This document shows, piece after piece, positions 9,362 through 21,700 of a DNA stretch of 64,000 bases. The notes under the pieces were generated by a model. It saw nothing but the letters and a program-made list of their open reading frames with translations, was not told where the DNA came from and ran no database searches. Numbering within the stretch: position 1 is the stretch's first letter; each line of letters begins with the position of its first letter. Origin of the DNA: JACKHO01 sp041398745 (GTDB lineage Bacteria > Planctomycetota > Planctomycetia > Planctomycetales > Planctomycetaceae). The position numbers and the translations under genes were made by a program. The stretch lies in the NCBI GenBank assembly GCA_041398745.1, contig JAWKUB010000010.1:1-64000 (forward strand). The letters run 5' to 3'.

Positions 9362-10138
9362 ATGCGTAATCAGCCGGTGCCTGTGTATGCCCCTGACCTC
9401 GACGAGCGTCTCATTGATGCCGACGGGCCGGGGACGCGGTTTGCGCTGTTAGCCCTCATATTCCTGCTGCCGCTGGTCGTCATTTGCGGGCGGCTGGCGT
9501 ATGTGCAGGTGGGGCTGAACGAATATTACATCAACGCTTGGGAAACGGTGGAGAAAATCCAGGAGCCCATTCCCGCTCGCGATGGTCGCATTCTCTCGGC
9601 CGATGGTCTCGTCCTGGCTGACGTGCGTCCGCAATTTGATTTGGAAGTCAATTACCGCTGGCTTGAAGAACCCTCCAATGAGTCGTGGCTGCGGGGTGAA
9701 GCGCGAGGGCGTCTCACGCGCAGTCAACGTCGCAGTCAGCAGGAAGTGGACCGGGCAACTGCCGAAGTGTTGTCAGAGAAGGAGGAACTCTGGCAGCGGC
9801 TGGCGGAGCAGTTTGTCATTCCGGCTGCAAAAATGTCCGACCAGCGCGAGCGCATCCAGAGTCGCGTCGAGCGAATGATTGCCTCCGTCGAACAACGCCG
9901 TGAACGTGAGCAGCGGGATGACGAAGTTCAACAACTGAACTGGAAAGAAGGCGCTGCCGGAATTTGGAAAACGCTCGTGCATGAGCTGACAACTTCGCCG
10001 CGCCGACGCGATGAACCGGTCATTCTCCGGGAAGAAGTCTCTTCGCATGTGGTGCTGAGCGACGGGGTGGCGGGGGCGCCCAGCGAAAGCGAGGCACAGT
10101 TTCAAGCGGAGAAGCTGAGTGATCGTCGCAGTCGATGA
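9362..10138 (+). pseudogene. Penicillin-binding protein 2 N-terminal fragment
   Basis: This encodes 258 residues with a cytoplasmic tail, one membrane helix (about 27-49, FALLALIFLLPLVVICGRLAY) and the start of the PBP dimerisation region (PARDGRILSADGLVLADV). The N-terminal charge and heptad-rich insert suit the PBP2/MrdA type used in side-wall growth. The transpeptidase domain with SxxK, SxN and KTG is absent: coding ends at 10138, soon after FQAEKLSD, where homologues would continue. It is a fragment left by rearrangement, not a working transpeptidase. Confidence 0.7.
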
Positions 10139-10734
10139 CGCTGCCAAGCCCCCGGACTTCCATCTACAGTTCAACGGGGGCTACCGCAATCGCACGGCGA
10201 CTCCGCCACTCGACCTGCCGTGATGAAGATACCAACCGCCGGTGTGCCACGTGCTCTGTGAGCCGTGCCGTGACAGATTGGCTAACTCACTTGACGACCG
10301 CGTCAATTGAGTTGCCCACCCCGAACATCCGCTCCTCACGGCTGGCACAGCCGTGGCACCCAGGTCTTCTCTCGACCAGGGCACCCGGCATCATCCCCAA
10401 TTCCCTGCGGAGATGCCAGCAACACCGTGATGCCGAATGGGGTGACGCATACGTTTGTTGCGTAACGGCAATTCCCCCCCCAAAAATGCGCAACAGTTCG
10501 GGTTCAGTGACACCAAATTCAATGGGCAACGCCAATCGCGACAGATTGACCACAGCCGCCACGAAAATTGGAAATGGAATTCGGTTCGCTGATGCACTGA
10601 GCGGAGAACACTCGGCGCGCCGCTTGGTGGGATCGATTGAGTTAGATGGTCGACCGTGGGAAAACCTCCCCGGCCTGTCGGCCCCCAACGGTTGCAAAGC
10701 AACCGGGGCCACCCGCTGTCCACACCGAGTAGAG
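10139..10734. other. Non-coding stretch between PBP2 fragment and toxin remnant
   Basis: Reading frames here look random on both strands. Short palindromic pieces such as GGTTGCAAAGCAACC (10689-10703) are present. I see no gene. Confidence 0.5.
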
Positions 10735-10997
10735 GATGAACAGACGTTACGTGACGCGCCACCTTCGATGAAATCCCAGTCTTTCAATGCTGGGTTCAGC
10801 AGGATGTTCTCTTCTGCATGCAACACTTTACCCTTAACTCCAGGAACCCATTGTTCTCCTGCTCCAAGCTGACCTTCCCAACGTGCCGGCATCTTTTGTT
10901 GCGGTCCGTTCTTTGAAATGAATGTGACCTCTTCTCCGGTAATCCTGTTCTTACCACGGATGGCCGCGCTGGGTGCCACTGGCTCGGCCAGTGCCAA
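10735..10997 (-). pseudogene. Deaminase-fold toxin remnant
   Basis: The minus-strand frame reads RITGEEVTFISKNGPQQ, then KVLHAEENILL and GGASRNVCSSSTRC. An HAE motif followed by a G-[AG]-SR-x-x-C block is the zinc-binding signature of the deaminase toxins found at the ends of polymorphic toxins. No start or secretion domain is present, and the sequence after the cysteine degenerates. It lies downstream of the toxin and immunity genes on the same strand, as expected for a displaced toxin-tip cassette. The assignment rests on motifs only. Confidence 0.5.
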
Positions 10998-11247
10998 TGG
11001 GATGGCAATTCAGGTGGGCTGCCGAGGGCCAGGAATGACGGAACAACATCAGCGGCCCTGCCTGGATGATCAACTCTCCACGCAATTCCAATCTCATGCC
11101 AGAAAACACTGGCGGAGCCAGTGGCACACCCAGTTTTTCCAATCTTCACCAGTGGCACCCGGCGAAGCCAGCGGCACACCCAGTTTTTCAATCTTCACCA
11201 GTGGCACCCGGCGTGCCACCCGACCCGCTCGACCAAGGCACCCCGCT
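10998..11247. repeat. Tandem ~50-bp repeat and palindromes
   Basis: Two near-identical units at 11111-11160 and 11161-11209 share GGCACACCCAGTTTTTC, AATCTTCACCAGTGGCACCC and the AGCCAG core. Upstream, CACTGGC/GCCAGTG (10977-10993) forms a hairpin. Similar GCCACTGGC/GCCAGTGGC units are, from memory, frequent between planctomycete genes. No gene is seen. Confidence 0.6.
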
Positions 11248-11652
11248 CTACATCAACTCTGAATTCAAATACGCCGAGACACCCTCAATATCTAGATACC
11301 CAGCCGAACAGGCAATATGAACCGACGGAGCGTCAAACACTAAGTTAACGCCACCCCCTGCCGCTACGATCTCTATGTCTCCAATATTGTTCGTGCCCCA
11401 ACCTTTCATCGTGAAATCCTGGACGTCAATTAACATAAGGGTTAATTGAACTCGATTGAACTTACTGGTCAGCCATTTCTGAGGTGGCTTGTCAGGAAAG
11501 TCGTTGAGGTCGAATCGCAATGAAACTCTTGGGCCATCTTCGTGCTGGCGGACTTCATGTAGGCGTACCCCAACCAGCGGCGGTGTTGTCGAATAAATCG
11601 ACTCGACAGCTTGCTTTCTTAATAATAACGTGCTCCAGCTCATCTCGATCAC
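11248..11652 (-). CDS. Imm50-family immunity protein
   Basis: This 134-residue protein matches the Imm50 pattern: an early W, LHEVRQHEDGPRVSLRFDLNDFPDKPPQKW, then FNRVQLTLMLIDV and alternating beta strands to the C-terminus. Immunity proteins of this type neutralise the toxin tip of a neighbouring polymorphic toxin. Its start overlaps the stop of the upstream toxin gene in an ATGA (11649-11652), so the two are translationally coupled. That placement predicts it protects against the HNH-type tip encoded just upstream. The family call is from memory of its conserved pattern. Confidence 0.75.
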   Translation of the reverse strand: MIEMSWSTLLLRKQAVESIYSTTPPLVGVRLHEVRQHEDGPRVSLRFDLNDFPDKPPQKWLTSKFNRVQLTLMLIDVQDFTMKGWGTNNIGDIEIVAAGGGVNLVFDAPSVHIACSAGYLDIEGVSAYLNSELM

Positions 11653-12746
11653 TTGTCAAAGTTGTAGTGTGCCTGGGTACCAGGAATCACGCCGGTTCGC
11701 GTGTTTTCGATTGGCCTAACGTTGAAATGAGGGCCTTGATCGCCGACGCCTCGTTCACCAAACGAGTGGCCTGCGGAGTGGTCTTGGATTACAACGCTAG
11801 TTTTACCTGGGCGCGAAAACTCGTATTCACGTGTCATGACTGGCTTTCCGTCTGCACCGAGAATCTTATTGCCAAACTTATCGGTCATCGGCACGCGAGT
11901 CACAGATTTTGGTTGTTGGCCTCGAGGTATACCGGCGTCCCGTTTTGCTGCCCTAAATGCACTGCTCCGTCCGACCTTGCTCTTTGGAGTATTCTGAGAA
12001 ACATTGTGCACCAATAGCCCCTGAGAGGAGACATGGTAGACATGCTCCCCATAGACCTCGAGGCCGTAGACGGTTATCGGGCCATCACGTGGGGTAATGC
12101 TGGTGAGAATCGCCGGATGGCCGGTCGACGTAGCGACCGCTTCACCGGGCATGAGCTCACTGGCTGGGACAAACTCCTGTCGCAACTCACTCCAGAACGG
12201 ATGGTCCGGAGTACACGTGACAACTTCGGACTGCTCCTCGAACTGCAAATCGACAACGGCATCGGCGTCGTGTTTGAATGTTCCGGTGACCACTGGCCCC
12301 AAGCCGGTTTGCACTTCTGGACATTCATCAATTCCTTCAACAAAGGCCCAGCCTGCGATATGCATTTCAGGCAGTTCCAGCCAAACCTCCTCTCCCGGAA
12401 TGGCCTGTGCCTCTTCCAGCCACTCCAGAGGTCGAAGCAGCGTCACTTCGACCGGCTGGCCCGACTCGCCCGACATGGTCGCGTAAAGCGTGTACCACGA
12501 ATTGGGGTTAGGTGTGGAAACGAGCTGTGCGTCGGACCGGTCTGGATTGTATCCCTTGACCCTGGTTCCCACGCTGACCTGCTCGATAGGTAGCCGGGCA
12601 GGCATCGCTGCAAGGCCGGGCTGCACATCATCCGGTGCGGGGGCAGGATTCCATGCCGCCAGCGCCGACCCAAGGATGAGCACGGCACTCAGGAGGAGGC
12701 AGGAAACGCCGAGTATTTTTTTCATTGATGCTGGAGTTCTGTGCAT
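11649..12746 (-). CDS. HINT-domain (second half) plus HNH/EndoVII-type nuclease toxin
   Basis: 365 residues. A hydrophobic segment (KKILGVSCLLLSAVLILGSALAA) is a signal peptide or membrane anchor. Next comes IEQVSVGTRV, typical of HINT after block A, then CTPDHPFW (block B) and VYGLEVYGEHVYHV...GLLVHN, which ends the HINT fold. The catalytic cysteine block is missing and is found instead at the end of the upstream giant protein. The C-terminal ~100 residues (SAFRAAKRDAGIP, PVMTREYEF, IQDHSAGHSFG, GPHFNVRP, AHYNF) resemble HNH/Endo VII toxins with a conserved E/H-rich motif. I chose ATG 12746 because GAGGG lies eight bases upstream. The gene starts about 50 bases after the giant gene and overlaps the Imm50 gene. 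Confidence 0.8.
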   Translation of the reverse strand: MHRTPASMKKILGVSCLLLSAVLILGSALAAWNPAPAPDDVQPGLAAMPARLPIEQVSVGTRVKGYNPDRSDAQLVSTPNPNSWYTLYATMSGESGQPVEVTLLRPLEWLEEAQAIPGEEVWLELPEMHIAGWAFVEGIDECPEVQTGLGPVVTGTFKHDADAVVDLQFEEQSEVVTCTPDHPFWSELRQEFVPASELMPGEAVATSTGHPAILTSITPRDGPITVYGLEVYGEHVYHVSSQGLLVHNVSQNTPKSKVGRSSAFRAAKRDAGIPRGQQPKSVTRVPMTDKFGNKILGADGKPVMTREYEFSRPGKTSVVIQDHSAGHSFGERGVGDQGPHFNVRPIENTRTGVIPGTQAHYNFDK

Positions 12747-12798
12747 GGCTAGCACCCTCAAGGTATGAATAATGGACGTTTATGAACAGGTCAACAAG

Positions 12799-15700
12799 CT
12801 ACGCCAGGAACACAACATTCGGGTCGTCAAGTTCGGAAAGCAGGGGTGACGGCGGTTTCCTTCGCCTTCTGGATTCCTCAGGGCGAAGCAGTTCCAGGCC
12901 AACTGCCGCCGAGGCAATGCCAGCCGAAATGGCAAGCAGATATCGTGAGTTCGTGCTGTTCGCATCCTCGGGCGGTACGGCAAACGCGGCTTTCGATAAC
13001 ATCGATTCGTTTACTTCCGCCAGTTCAACCGTGGTTCCAGCGACGAAGCAGTACGACAACTTGCGGACCGCGTATGTCCCTGCAAGTTGACCGAACGAAA
13101 TTGCAAGATGAACCATCGCTTCCCGATCACCCTGCAACGCGGCCGCTCCGTTCTTGCCAATACCGTACGCTGAGTAGGCTGCCATTCCACCATAAACCAC
13201 TTGTTTGGCAATTTCGCTGTGTGCAGCGACTCCGAGGCCTTTTAGAAGCGCCGATCCTCCCGTTGCTGCTGCCGGCAAAAGTCCCGCTGTTATCACACCA
13301 CTAGTTGCACCGCTGAAGCCACTATGAAGCGCGGCACCGAAGTTTAACCGTTCACCTTTCGCTGCTTGCACTGCCAGCGTGGTGCCAAACCCCATACCAA
13401 ATCCAATTCCGGCTGCGTTGGCCATTATTCCATATGCCTGGGACGCGGTTCTGCCAGCGACACCAACCAGGCCACTGTACGCGAACATTGTTGCTTGCAT
13501 TGCCTGACCCGCATACACGCCAGCTTTGTAGAGCGCTCCAGTCTGGTTCAGTTGGGCAATGTCATCACCATAGATGCTTCGCTGCATGTCGCCGATAACT
13601 CCGAATGTCAGGCCATCAGCAATTCCGGTAGCAACCTGACCAACCGGATTGAAGAAATACGTATCCAGGGCCGTGTAGCCCTCAGGATTCGGCCCCGCCA
13701 AAGCCGCCCAATTAACCGCGACACCCGTGAAGCTGGTCGACGCCAGTGACAACGTGAGGCTGGTCGGCAGGGTATAACTTCCGTCGGGACTGGTGAGGAA
13801 GCGGCCAGATTGTGCCGTGTAACCATTCCCTCCGGCAATGCCCATGAAAATATCAGTCTTCGCATCCTGGAACATGCCACGGAACACCGTGGGAGTCAGG
13901 TTGATTGCCGTGTCTGACTGGTTGATGCTGTTCAGGTAGGCGTTCCCGAACTCGTCGAAGAACCGGTGCTCATAATTCCATCCTGTTGAGGTCTTCGTCA
14001 CCAGTGAGCGGACATTCCCGTCTGGGTCAGCAAACATCCAGACCGAACTCGGCCCGGACGTCAGGGGCTGGTCGATGGCCAGAACCTCACCAAAGGCCGG
14101 GCCATTGAAGTACGTTACGCCAATTTTGCCGCTGTCCAGCAGATAAAGTTCCGCCAGGCGGTTGGAACCGTCGAGTGCGTAAGCACGTGCCGAATTGACT
14201 GTCCCCGCACCATCCTTGGCAACACGGCCAACCAGTCGACCCATTGAGTCATAGCTGTACTCAACCGTGCTTTGGACCGTGCTGCCCCACTTGGTTTCGA
14301 CCTTCGAGAGGCGGTTGCGGTGGTCCCAGGTGAACGTTTCTGTTTGTGTTAATTTCGGCGTGAGCTTGAAAGCATCGACGACGGTTCCGTCCATGACTTC
14401 GATACGCATTTCAACCTGACCATTCGACACTGTCACTTCGCCCAGGAGCTGCCAGGTGCGACCATCGGGATGGACAAGCCCGTCTGGAGCATTCTTCAGG
14501 TTGACCGTCTTGGTAATTGTTGCAGTACCGGTTGCCTCGATGGGCTGCATTGCACCAATTTCGGTTGGTTCCCAAGTCGACCATACGGCATACGTGCCGC
14601 TGGCAAGATTACTGAATGAGAAGGTCAAATCACCCGCACCGAAAAGAAACTCGTCGGTGACGACATCTTCGGTGCGGTTCGTCGCACTCGAGCCATAACG
14701 CCCCGGACGAGACTCCCACGTGGAATTGGCGCTGTTAAAGTAGTCACGGATGGTCTGGTTTGAATTGTCAATGACTTTCTGCGTTGACGGGTCGACCGCG
14801 TAATTCGTTTTACGCTCGATGACATTGCCCTCCTTGTCATACTTGTACGTGTAGAAGTCATCCTCAAGCAGTCGATTGTTCTGGACATTATGCACGCTCG
14901 GAACATTGGCGCCAGTCGCGGGCGTATCGTCTTCGGGACTCTCTCCGAGGCGATTCCCAACGGAGTCGTACAAATAGCCGACATTGCTGGTCGGATTCGT
15001 AGCCGCAGTGGAAGAGGTGCCAACGGTTGTCGTGACACTACGAATCTGGTTTAGCTGATCCTGCACATACGAGCGAGTCTCCATTCGATTAATGTCAGAT
15101 GTGCCTACGTCGTAGTAAGTGCTGACTGCACCTGTCACAATGGCCTGACCATTGTACGCGTAACCATAGTGAGCAACCGGGACCGCCGGTTTTGCCAGGT
15201 GAGAAATGCTCTCAAGCTGCGTGCCCGTTCCACTCCGGTAGCCGTAATTTGTAATACCTCGGACCAATGGCTCTGAGTACTGATAAGGATCGCCAGTAAA
15301 CCCACCGCTCGACGCGAACCGCTGCACTTCATTGCGTCGACCGTCGAAGAAGTAAGAAACAGTGACCGATTTGTCATCGGCGACTTGTCCCACAAGCCAG
15401 GAATCTTGACTGGCCTCATTGTAATCGAGGTGAATACCAGTGATTTGCCCCATGTCATCTCGACGATAGTTGGTCGTCGAAATGAGTGTGCCGCCAAGAG
15501 AGAAGTTGACCGACGACGCCCCCAGCATACCAGTCACGGGATCGACGACGATTTGAGGTGTGGTGTAAGTCCCGATGGTTAAGTCCGTCGTCGTCAACTC
15601 GACACGCCCCAGAGAGTCGTACGTCCAACTGATGTCAGCCGTCTCATTGGATGATTCAACCACCGCGCCCAGAATGTTCACCTGACGCGTAATCACCTCG

Positions 15701-18700
15701 CTGCTGCCAACCCAGGTTTCCGTAGAGGTACGAGTTGCGGGATCGTACGTGGTGACAATTTCACGGTCATTACGATCTTTGTAAGTCGTCGTATTTCCGT
15801 TGTACGTCCAGCTTCGTGTTGCGGGTTGACCGTTGATTCGGATGGTCTCGGTTAACAAGCGCCCAAGGACGTCATACGTCATGTGAGTGTCGGCATAAAG
15901 TGAGTCCGTCCGCTTAATGACGTTGCCCACAGAGTCATAATCGAATCTATCCGTACGTGGGTTTCCGCCGTTCACCGGGGAAGAAATCGTCTGCTGCCTC
16001 GCCGCTCCCGTAAGTGAATCATACAGCATGCTGGTAACAGTTGTTCCCTGAACTTGCTCAGTGAGTCGGCCCCCTTCGTCATATGTCATGTCCTGAATGA
16101 CATTCCCCGCAGGGCCATATTTGGCCAACAATTGGCCCTGACTGTTCAGCTTGCTGATGTCCTGCGACAACTGAACTCCATCGTGCGTCTTTGTTGTTGT
16201 CACCGTGACCGTTCCATTGGAACTGTAGTCGTAGCTCGTACCAACCAGTACGCTTGTAACAGCACCTCCCTCCACGGCTGGAATTGACTGACTCAGCACC
16301 CTGCCAGAGTTGTCACTCTTAACCAGCGAGAGTCGAGTAATAACCTCAGTCGGCGAGAGGTAGATTTCTTCAGTCGTCGCAGCCGTCCATCCGGTCGTGT
16401 TGCCGAGAGCTGGGAGGATGTCCGTGTGGGTGCGACTCATGATTTCGCTGGTCGACGGGTCAAGATTCTCCGTTACCCTGCGGCGACCACGGGCATCGTA
16501 CCCGTACTTTGTCAACGTGTGGATGTTGTCCCCGGTGAACTCTTCGCTCGCAAGATTGCCAGCAATGTCATATTGATAAACCGTAATGCCCTCGCTGCTT
16601 TGCGTGCTGAAAGCACTGCGGTTTTTGACGAGTCGGCCCGCTGCGTCAAACCACTGTGTGGTCGTCATTCCGACTCGATCAATCGATGTAATCTTCATGA
16701 GCCCAAGGTCATCGTACTCGTATGTGACGGTTGCCGGCTGTGCGTTGGCCTCGTCAGCGTAGGTTGCGTCTCCGTCTTTTAGGGGATCGATGGTTTCCCG
16801 GAGACGCCCGTACTGGTCATACACGAACTCGTACTCAACATCAGCCGGTACGACAATTTGCCCATCTGGAGCGACGGTTGGTCGACGTTCACTTGATTTG
16901 ATGATGTTGCCGGTGGAGTTGGTCTCGTATTCGATACGTCGACCACGTTCGTTCTGGACTTCCATCTTGGTAACGAATCCAAGCTCGTCGTATTCGTACA
17001 CCGTAGGCGTAATTCCCGCCGAACTGTTCTCCTTGACAACGCGGCCAAACGAGTCGTAGTCATAGTAGGTGCTGACTGTGCGTACTTGATCGCTGCCGTT
17101 ATACACCTGCTGCTGGCTCACCACCGTTGGCACGTCAAGCCACTCGTTGCCATATTCATAGGTTGTCTTCTCTTGGGTTAAATCATTCTTCACCTCAATG
17201 ACGCGCCCGGCCACGTCAGTCGTCGTTCGTACAATGACATCCGGAGCGCTGGTGACTTGGCGGTCGTCCGTGGTGACCCACGAAGTCAGTCCATCGATTC
17301 CAATCGAATATGTCTTCTCGAACCGCCCATGTGTCAGTTCGGACTTGATTGCACCGTTCTCGAAGTACTCGAACGATGAGATTTCCTGAATTGACGAATC
17401 GACAGTTCCGGATTGCGGCTGATAGAAGAACGCGTATTCAGCGGCATCTGGCGTTAGCCCTCCGGCTGCTGGTTCCCAGCCCCCAACAAAGACCGCCGTC
17501 AGCAGACCAGCGCTATCGTAAGCGTAATCCGTGGCGGCCCAACGCTCGGTACCCGAAGTGGTTCCTGGGGAATAGTCCAAGACCTGTTGAAGTGCCCAAT
17601 CCACGTTGCCATCAGTCGTGTACGTGAACCGTATATTTGACAGAACTTCTGACGAGGTGTGGCCTGTCGTGAGTTCAGTCAACAAGCGTCCGAACGCGTC
17701 ATGCGTGGATATGCTGGTTGAAACCAGGTGGTTATTCACACGAACCGTCGTCTCGTGGATATATCCCAAGGCATCGTAGGTGTACGTGGTAACCCTGTCC
17801 TCCGCCTGTTGGGCCGGCACGCCCGAACCTGTAGTTGGGTAGAGACCAGTGTGTAGTTGAACGGCATCCAGGTGCTCCGTCGTCTTTGAGACACGCTCAA
17901 GGTCGTCGTAAAAGTACGAAGTGACCAGACCCGTTGCTGACGTGTGAGTGGCGAGTAGACCTTTGACTTGCCACTCTCCAGTTACACCGCCATCGCCCGT
18001 GTAGTATGTCCACGATTCGACCAAGTCCTGCGGATCGGAGGAACTTGATTGGCCCGACACGTCCCAGTCACCACGTCGAGTGCGTGTTCGAGTCAGATTT
18101 CCGTCAGCATCGTACTCATACTCGGTGACGATAGGGGCCGATGACGTGCCACCAGACGCATTGGTCACCATGAGACGATTATCAATCGTGTTGCCAGTCA
18201 ATGTGCGGCTGACTTTCCCCTTGTTCGGCCCCGTAGTGAAGTAGTCATACCTCGTAACGGTTGTCGCATCCTGAACAACGACAATGTTGCCGAGGTAGTC
18301 GGTAGCCGTGTACTCAGGTGGACGTAAGTCGGGATACTGGTCGTATGCTGAGGATTGATATGCAGGCGCCTGGCCGGAGGGGGTGCGAATCGCGAAGTCA
18401 TAGGTGTATGTTGACTCACGTCCCAGTATGTCGGTTTCGGTCAATACAAAACCATTCTGGTCGTAGGTTCGCGAGTACAGGACGGTGTACCCCTGAGGGT
18501 CGGGGCTTGCTGATGTTTCGTAGTACGTGGCTTCCTGAATGAGGAAGCCTTGATGAGAGAACCGATACTCGTGCGACCGGTCCTGTGAGTCCTTACTGCG
18601 AATAAGTGACACAATGTCCTGGGATGTTGGCAGCCTTCCTGTAGACGGCCCCTCTGCGAGGACATCGCGTCCGGTTAACGCCGCCGTCTCCAAATCGAAA

Positions 18701-21700
18701 ACGACTTTGGAGTAGCCAAGTCTGACCTGAGAAATTCGGCCTTCCGTGAGCACGATTTCACGATTAAATGCGCCACTTGACGACCAACGATCTGACGTGA
18801 GCATTCCATTGGTGTAGTCAAATACTCGACCGGGATCGGCAGAAAGATTTGACGCGGCACCGATGTAATCGACGTTTTGCAGGTAACCGCTGCTGTCGAC
18901 TGTGAAGTCGATGGTGCGGACCGGAGCGGTAGGATCTCCAACGGTGATCAGGTCGAGATTTCCATTGCTATAGCTGAAATCGTGCTCTCCACCATCACTG
19001 GATGTAATCTTGTCGATGAGAGGCCGCCACTCAGGATCTTGTTGCTCTGTGGCTGATCCCAAATTCCAGTCAAACTTCACACCTTGTCGACGGGCTGTGG
19101 TGTCACTCATTTCTAAGCCCGCTTGCTCAATGCGGTCAATGAGGTAAATGTGCTCACCGTTCACTTCGTGGTGTTTGAAGACATACTCAACCGCATCTTC
19201 GGTTTTGTAAATCACCTCGGTATCCGTGGAGACCGCTCTAAGCGTTCCGCGTTCGGAAATGTCACGGAATCCATCTGTGCCAATTGCAAGCGATCCCAGC
19301 CGGATATTCTGAAACTCGCCATCATAGTTCGTGAAATTGTTTGCAATCGATGCGGCATCGAACAATGTCGGTGTGGCACCCGGAAACGCCAGTATGAACC
19401 GGTCGTCGGTGTCCGAAGTGTTCCCAGAGCCTCGATCATCGTAGGTAAGAGTCGGCACACCAATAAGCTGCCAGCCATGGCCAAACACGGACTGGGATGT
19501 CACAACAACCGGAGTCTCACCATGCATCTCGAGTTCGATTGGCTCGGTACTGCTTGATGTCGTTACCGAAATCTGCATTGTCCAGTTGTATACGCCCGAT
19601 TGTTCCGGAGCGACACTGGGGCTCAGAGCAAAGACAAAGTCATCTTGCGACCCGGCAGGGAAGTTAAACAGTTTCGTGACAACATCGTCTTGGCCGTCAC
19701 GGTCATTCCAGACCAGTGTCGCTTCGATTGATGTGGGAGTTTCACTCGAGCCGAGCCTGGCCAGACGTCCTTGGATGATAGGCGTAATACCCGGAACTGC
19801 CGGTGTTGAGCCGTTTGCGTCTTCTGGTGAGACAAAGACTGTTGCTGAGTCATAAATCAGGCCAGGGATAGACAACTCCGACGCTCCTCCTGAAATATCC
19901 AGCGGCAACGATTGCGTAACGGAATACGTCCCCTGCAACATGTCGACTGCGACGCCACCCGCGTCAACGGTATTGTCCGTAGCTGTTGAAATCCGGTTCG
20001 ATGCAACGAATGACCACTGCTCGCGCCGATCAATTTCCGCCTCGGGAACCTGAGGATGTGGATTGGCTGCTGGTGAAAACGCAGTCGGTGCATTTGGATT
20101 CGGGGTTCCTGAACTCAGGGAGTTACTGTCCTCAACGACCTGTGGAACAACATTTGTAATCCATGGCCGGGTCTCAATTTCTGGCACCGAATGTAGTTTC
20201 CAGAGGCCCGATGACCGGTACGTATTCGGCTTTGCCGCAATGTCGACTTCCCAAGTGTGGGTGACCCATTCACCTTCAGAATCAAAGTAACCTGAACCAT
20301 CGCTCAGTGTCACAATGAAGTCGAGCCGAATTGGGAATCCCATGTTTTCAAAGTTGTACTGGTAGTCTCCCAAAACGTCGTTAAATGTCCGATGGTTTGC
20401 AGCATCAAATGTCATTTCGTTGTAGAATGACAACGTGTGGTCATCGACAATTTGTACCTCCATGGCTTTGCCCGTCCAGCCCAGGAAGAACCCGCTTGAT
20501 AGGCCGCCCGTTCCGTATCGACCAATTGGGGCAACGAGCGTTTCAACAGGATCCGCCGGATCCTCTGGATGTGCCTCGGTATACCTGAGCAGTTGGTCGT
20601 CTTCGGTAAGCTGTCGCCCCATGAAGTCGTAACGACCAGAATTCGAGCTATTGTACTGTTCCGGGCTGCCATCATAACGCACGGACACAATTTGCATATT
20701 CGTAATGTCCACTTCACCATCTGGGTCGTAGAACAATTCCCAGAGGTTCACGTTCTGTGTGCTTTCATAGTTCAGAAACACCGGGGCGTCGGGCTCACTC
20801 GTTGCCCCGTGAATGAACTGACCGACAATGACCGGCAGGTCGTTTTTGACAACGAGTGTGCCCGTTGTGGTTGCTATTGGCGCGCCATTTGGGGTGGCTG
20901 AGGGCACCAGATGCACGCTGTATTCGTCTGTGCCACTGAACCGAATGACGTCGCCGTTGCCGTCAAGTTCGGGAAGCAGCGGGGCGTCCTGGCGGGTTCG
21001 CACATCCGGATCTGGAGTGTAAGTCAGGGTCAAATCGTCATTCACTGTGAGCGTGCCATACGTCAGGTGAACCGTTTGCCCACTACCCAGGAAATTGCCG
21101 TTGCCATCGTCTAGAGCCAGTTCCACATCGTCGGAGAGACGTTGGTTGTAGCTGGAGAAGGGCTTGAACGTGTACACTTCATCCGTCGAAATTCCGCCGA
21201 GAGAGAACGTTTGCGTGACGGGAACACTCTCGACGATTTCGGTAGGATCGTCGTCATCATCGTCTTCGTCGTCGGTGTCCGGGTTGTTTTCGTCATCGCA
21301 ACAGCAATCTTCGTTCTGAGTGGGGCCCGATTCCGTTCCCACGTAAACCCAACCTTGCCCTGGATAGTATGCGTAATAGTCGACGGTTCCCTGTGCATTC
21401 GGAATTTGCTTGTATACGTCCTGGTACTGGACCCCATTCTCCCAGTCGTAGTAGAAGGTGGTCTGCAGGAATTCCTCCTGGCTATTGAAGTAGCCGTATC
21501 CGGGCACCATCCACACCCAGACGCCGCTTCCATACGAGGTTTCCGGCGTTGGACCAAGGCCAATCCACATCAGGTAGCCTTCCGGCGGTTCCGAAATGTT
21601 GTTGACCGTGTCAATTTCAACTGTTGGTATCGGATTGCCACAAGCATCAAATGCCTGCATATACTCTTCGACAGGGATCTCAACGACTCCGCCAGACGAA

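Noticed and set aside
11520..12593. Plus-strand frames of 165 and 186 residues
   Set aside because: They are antisense to the HINT-toxin gene, which has motifs, a ribosome-binding site and operon context.
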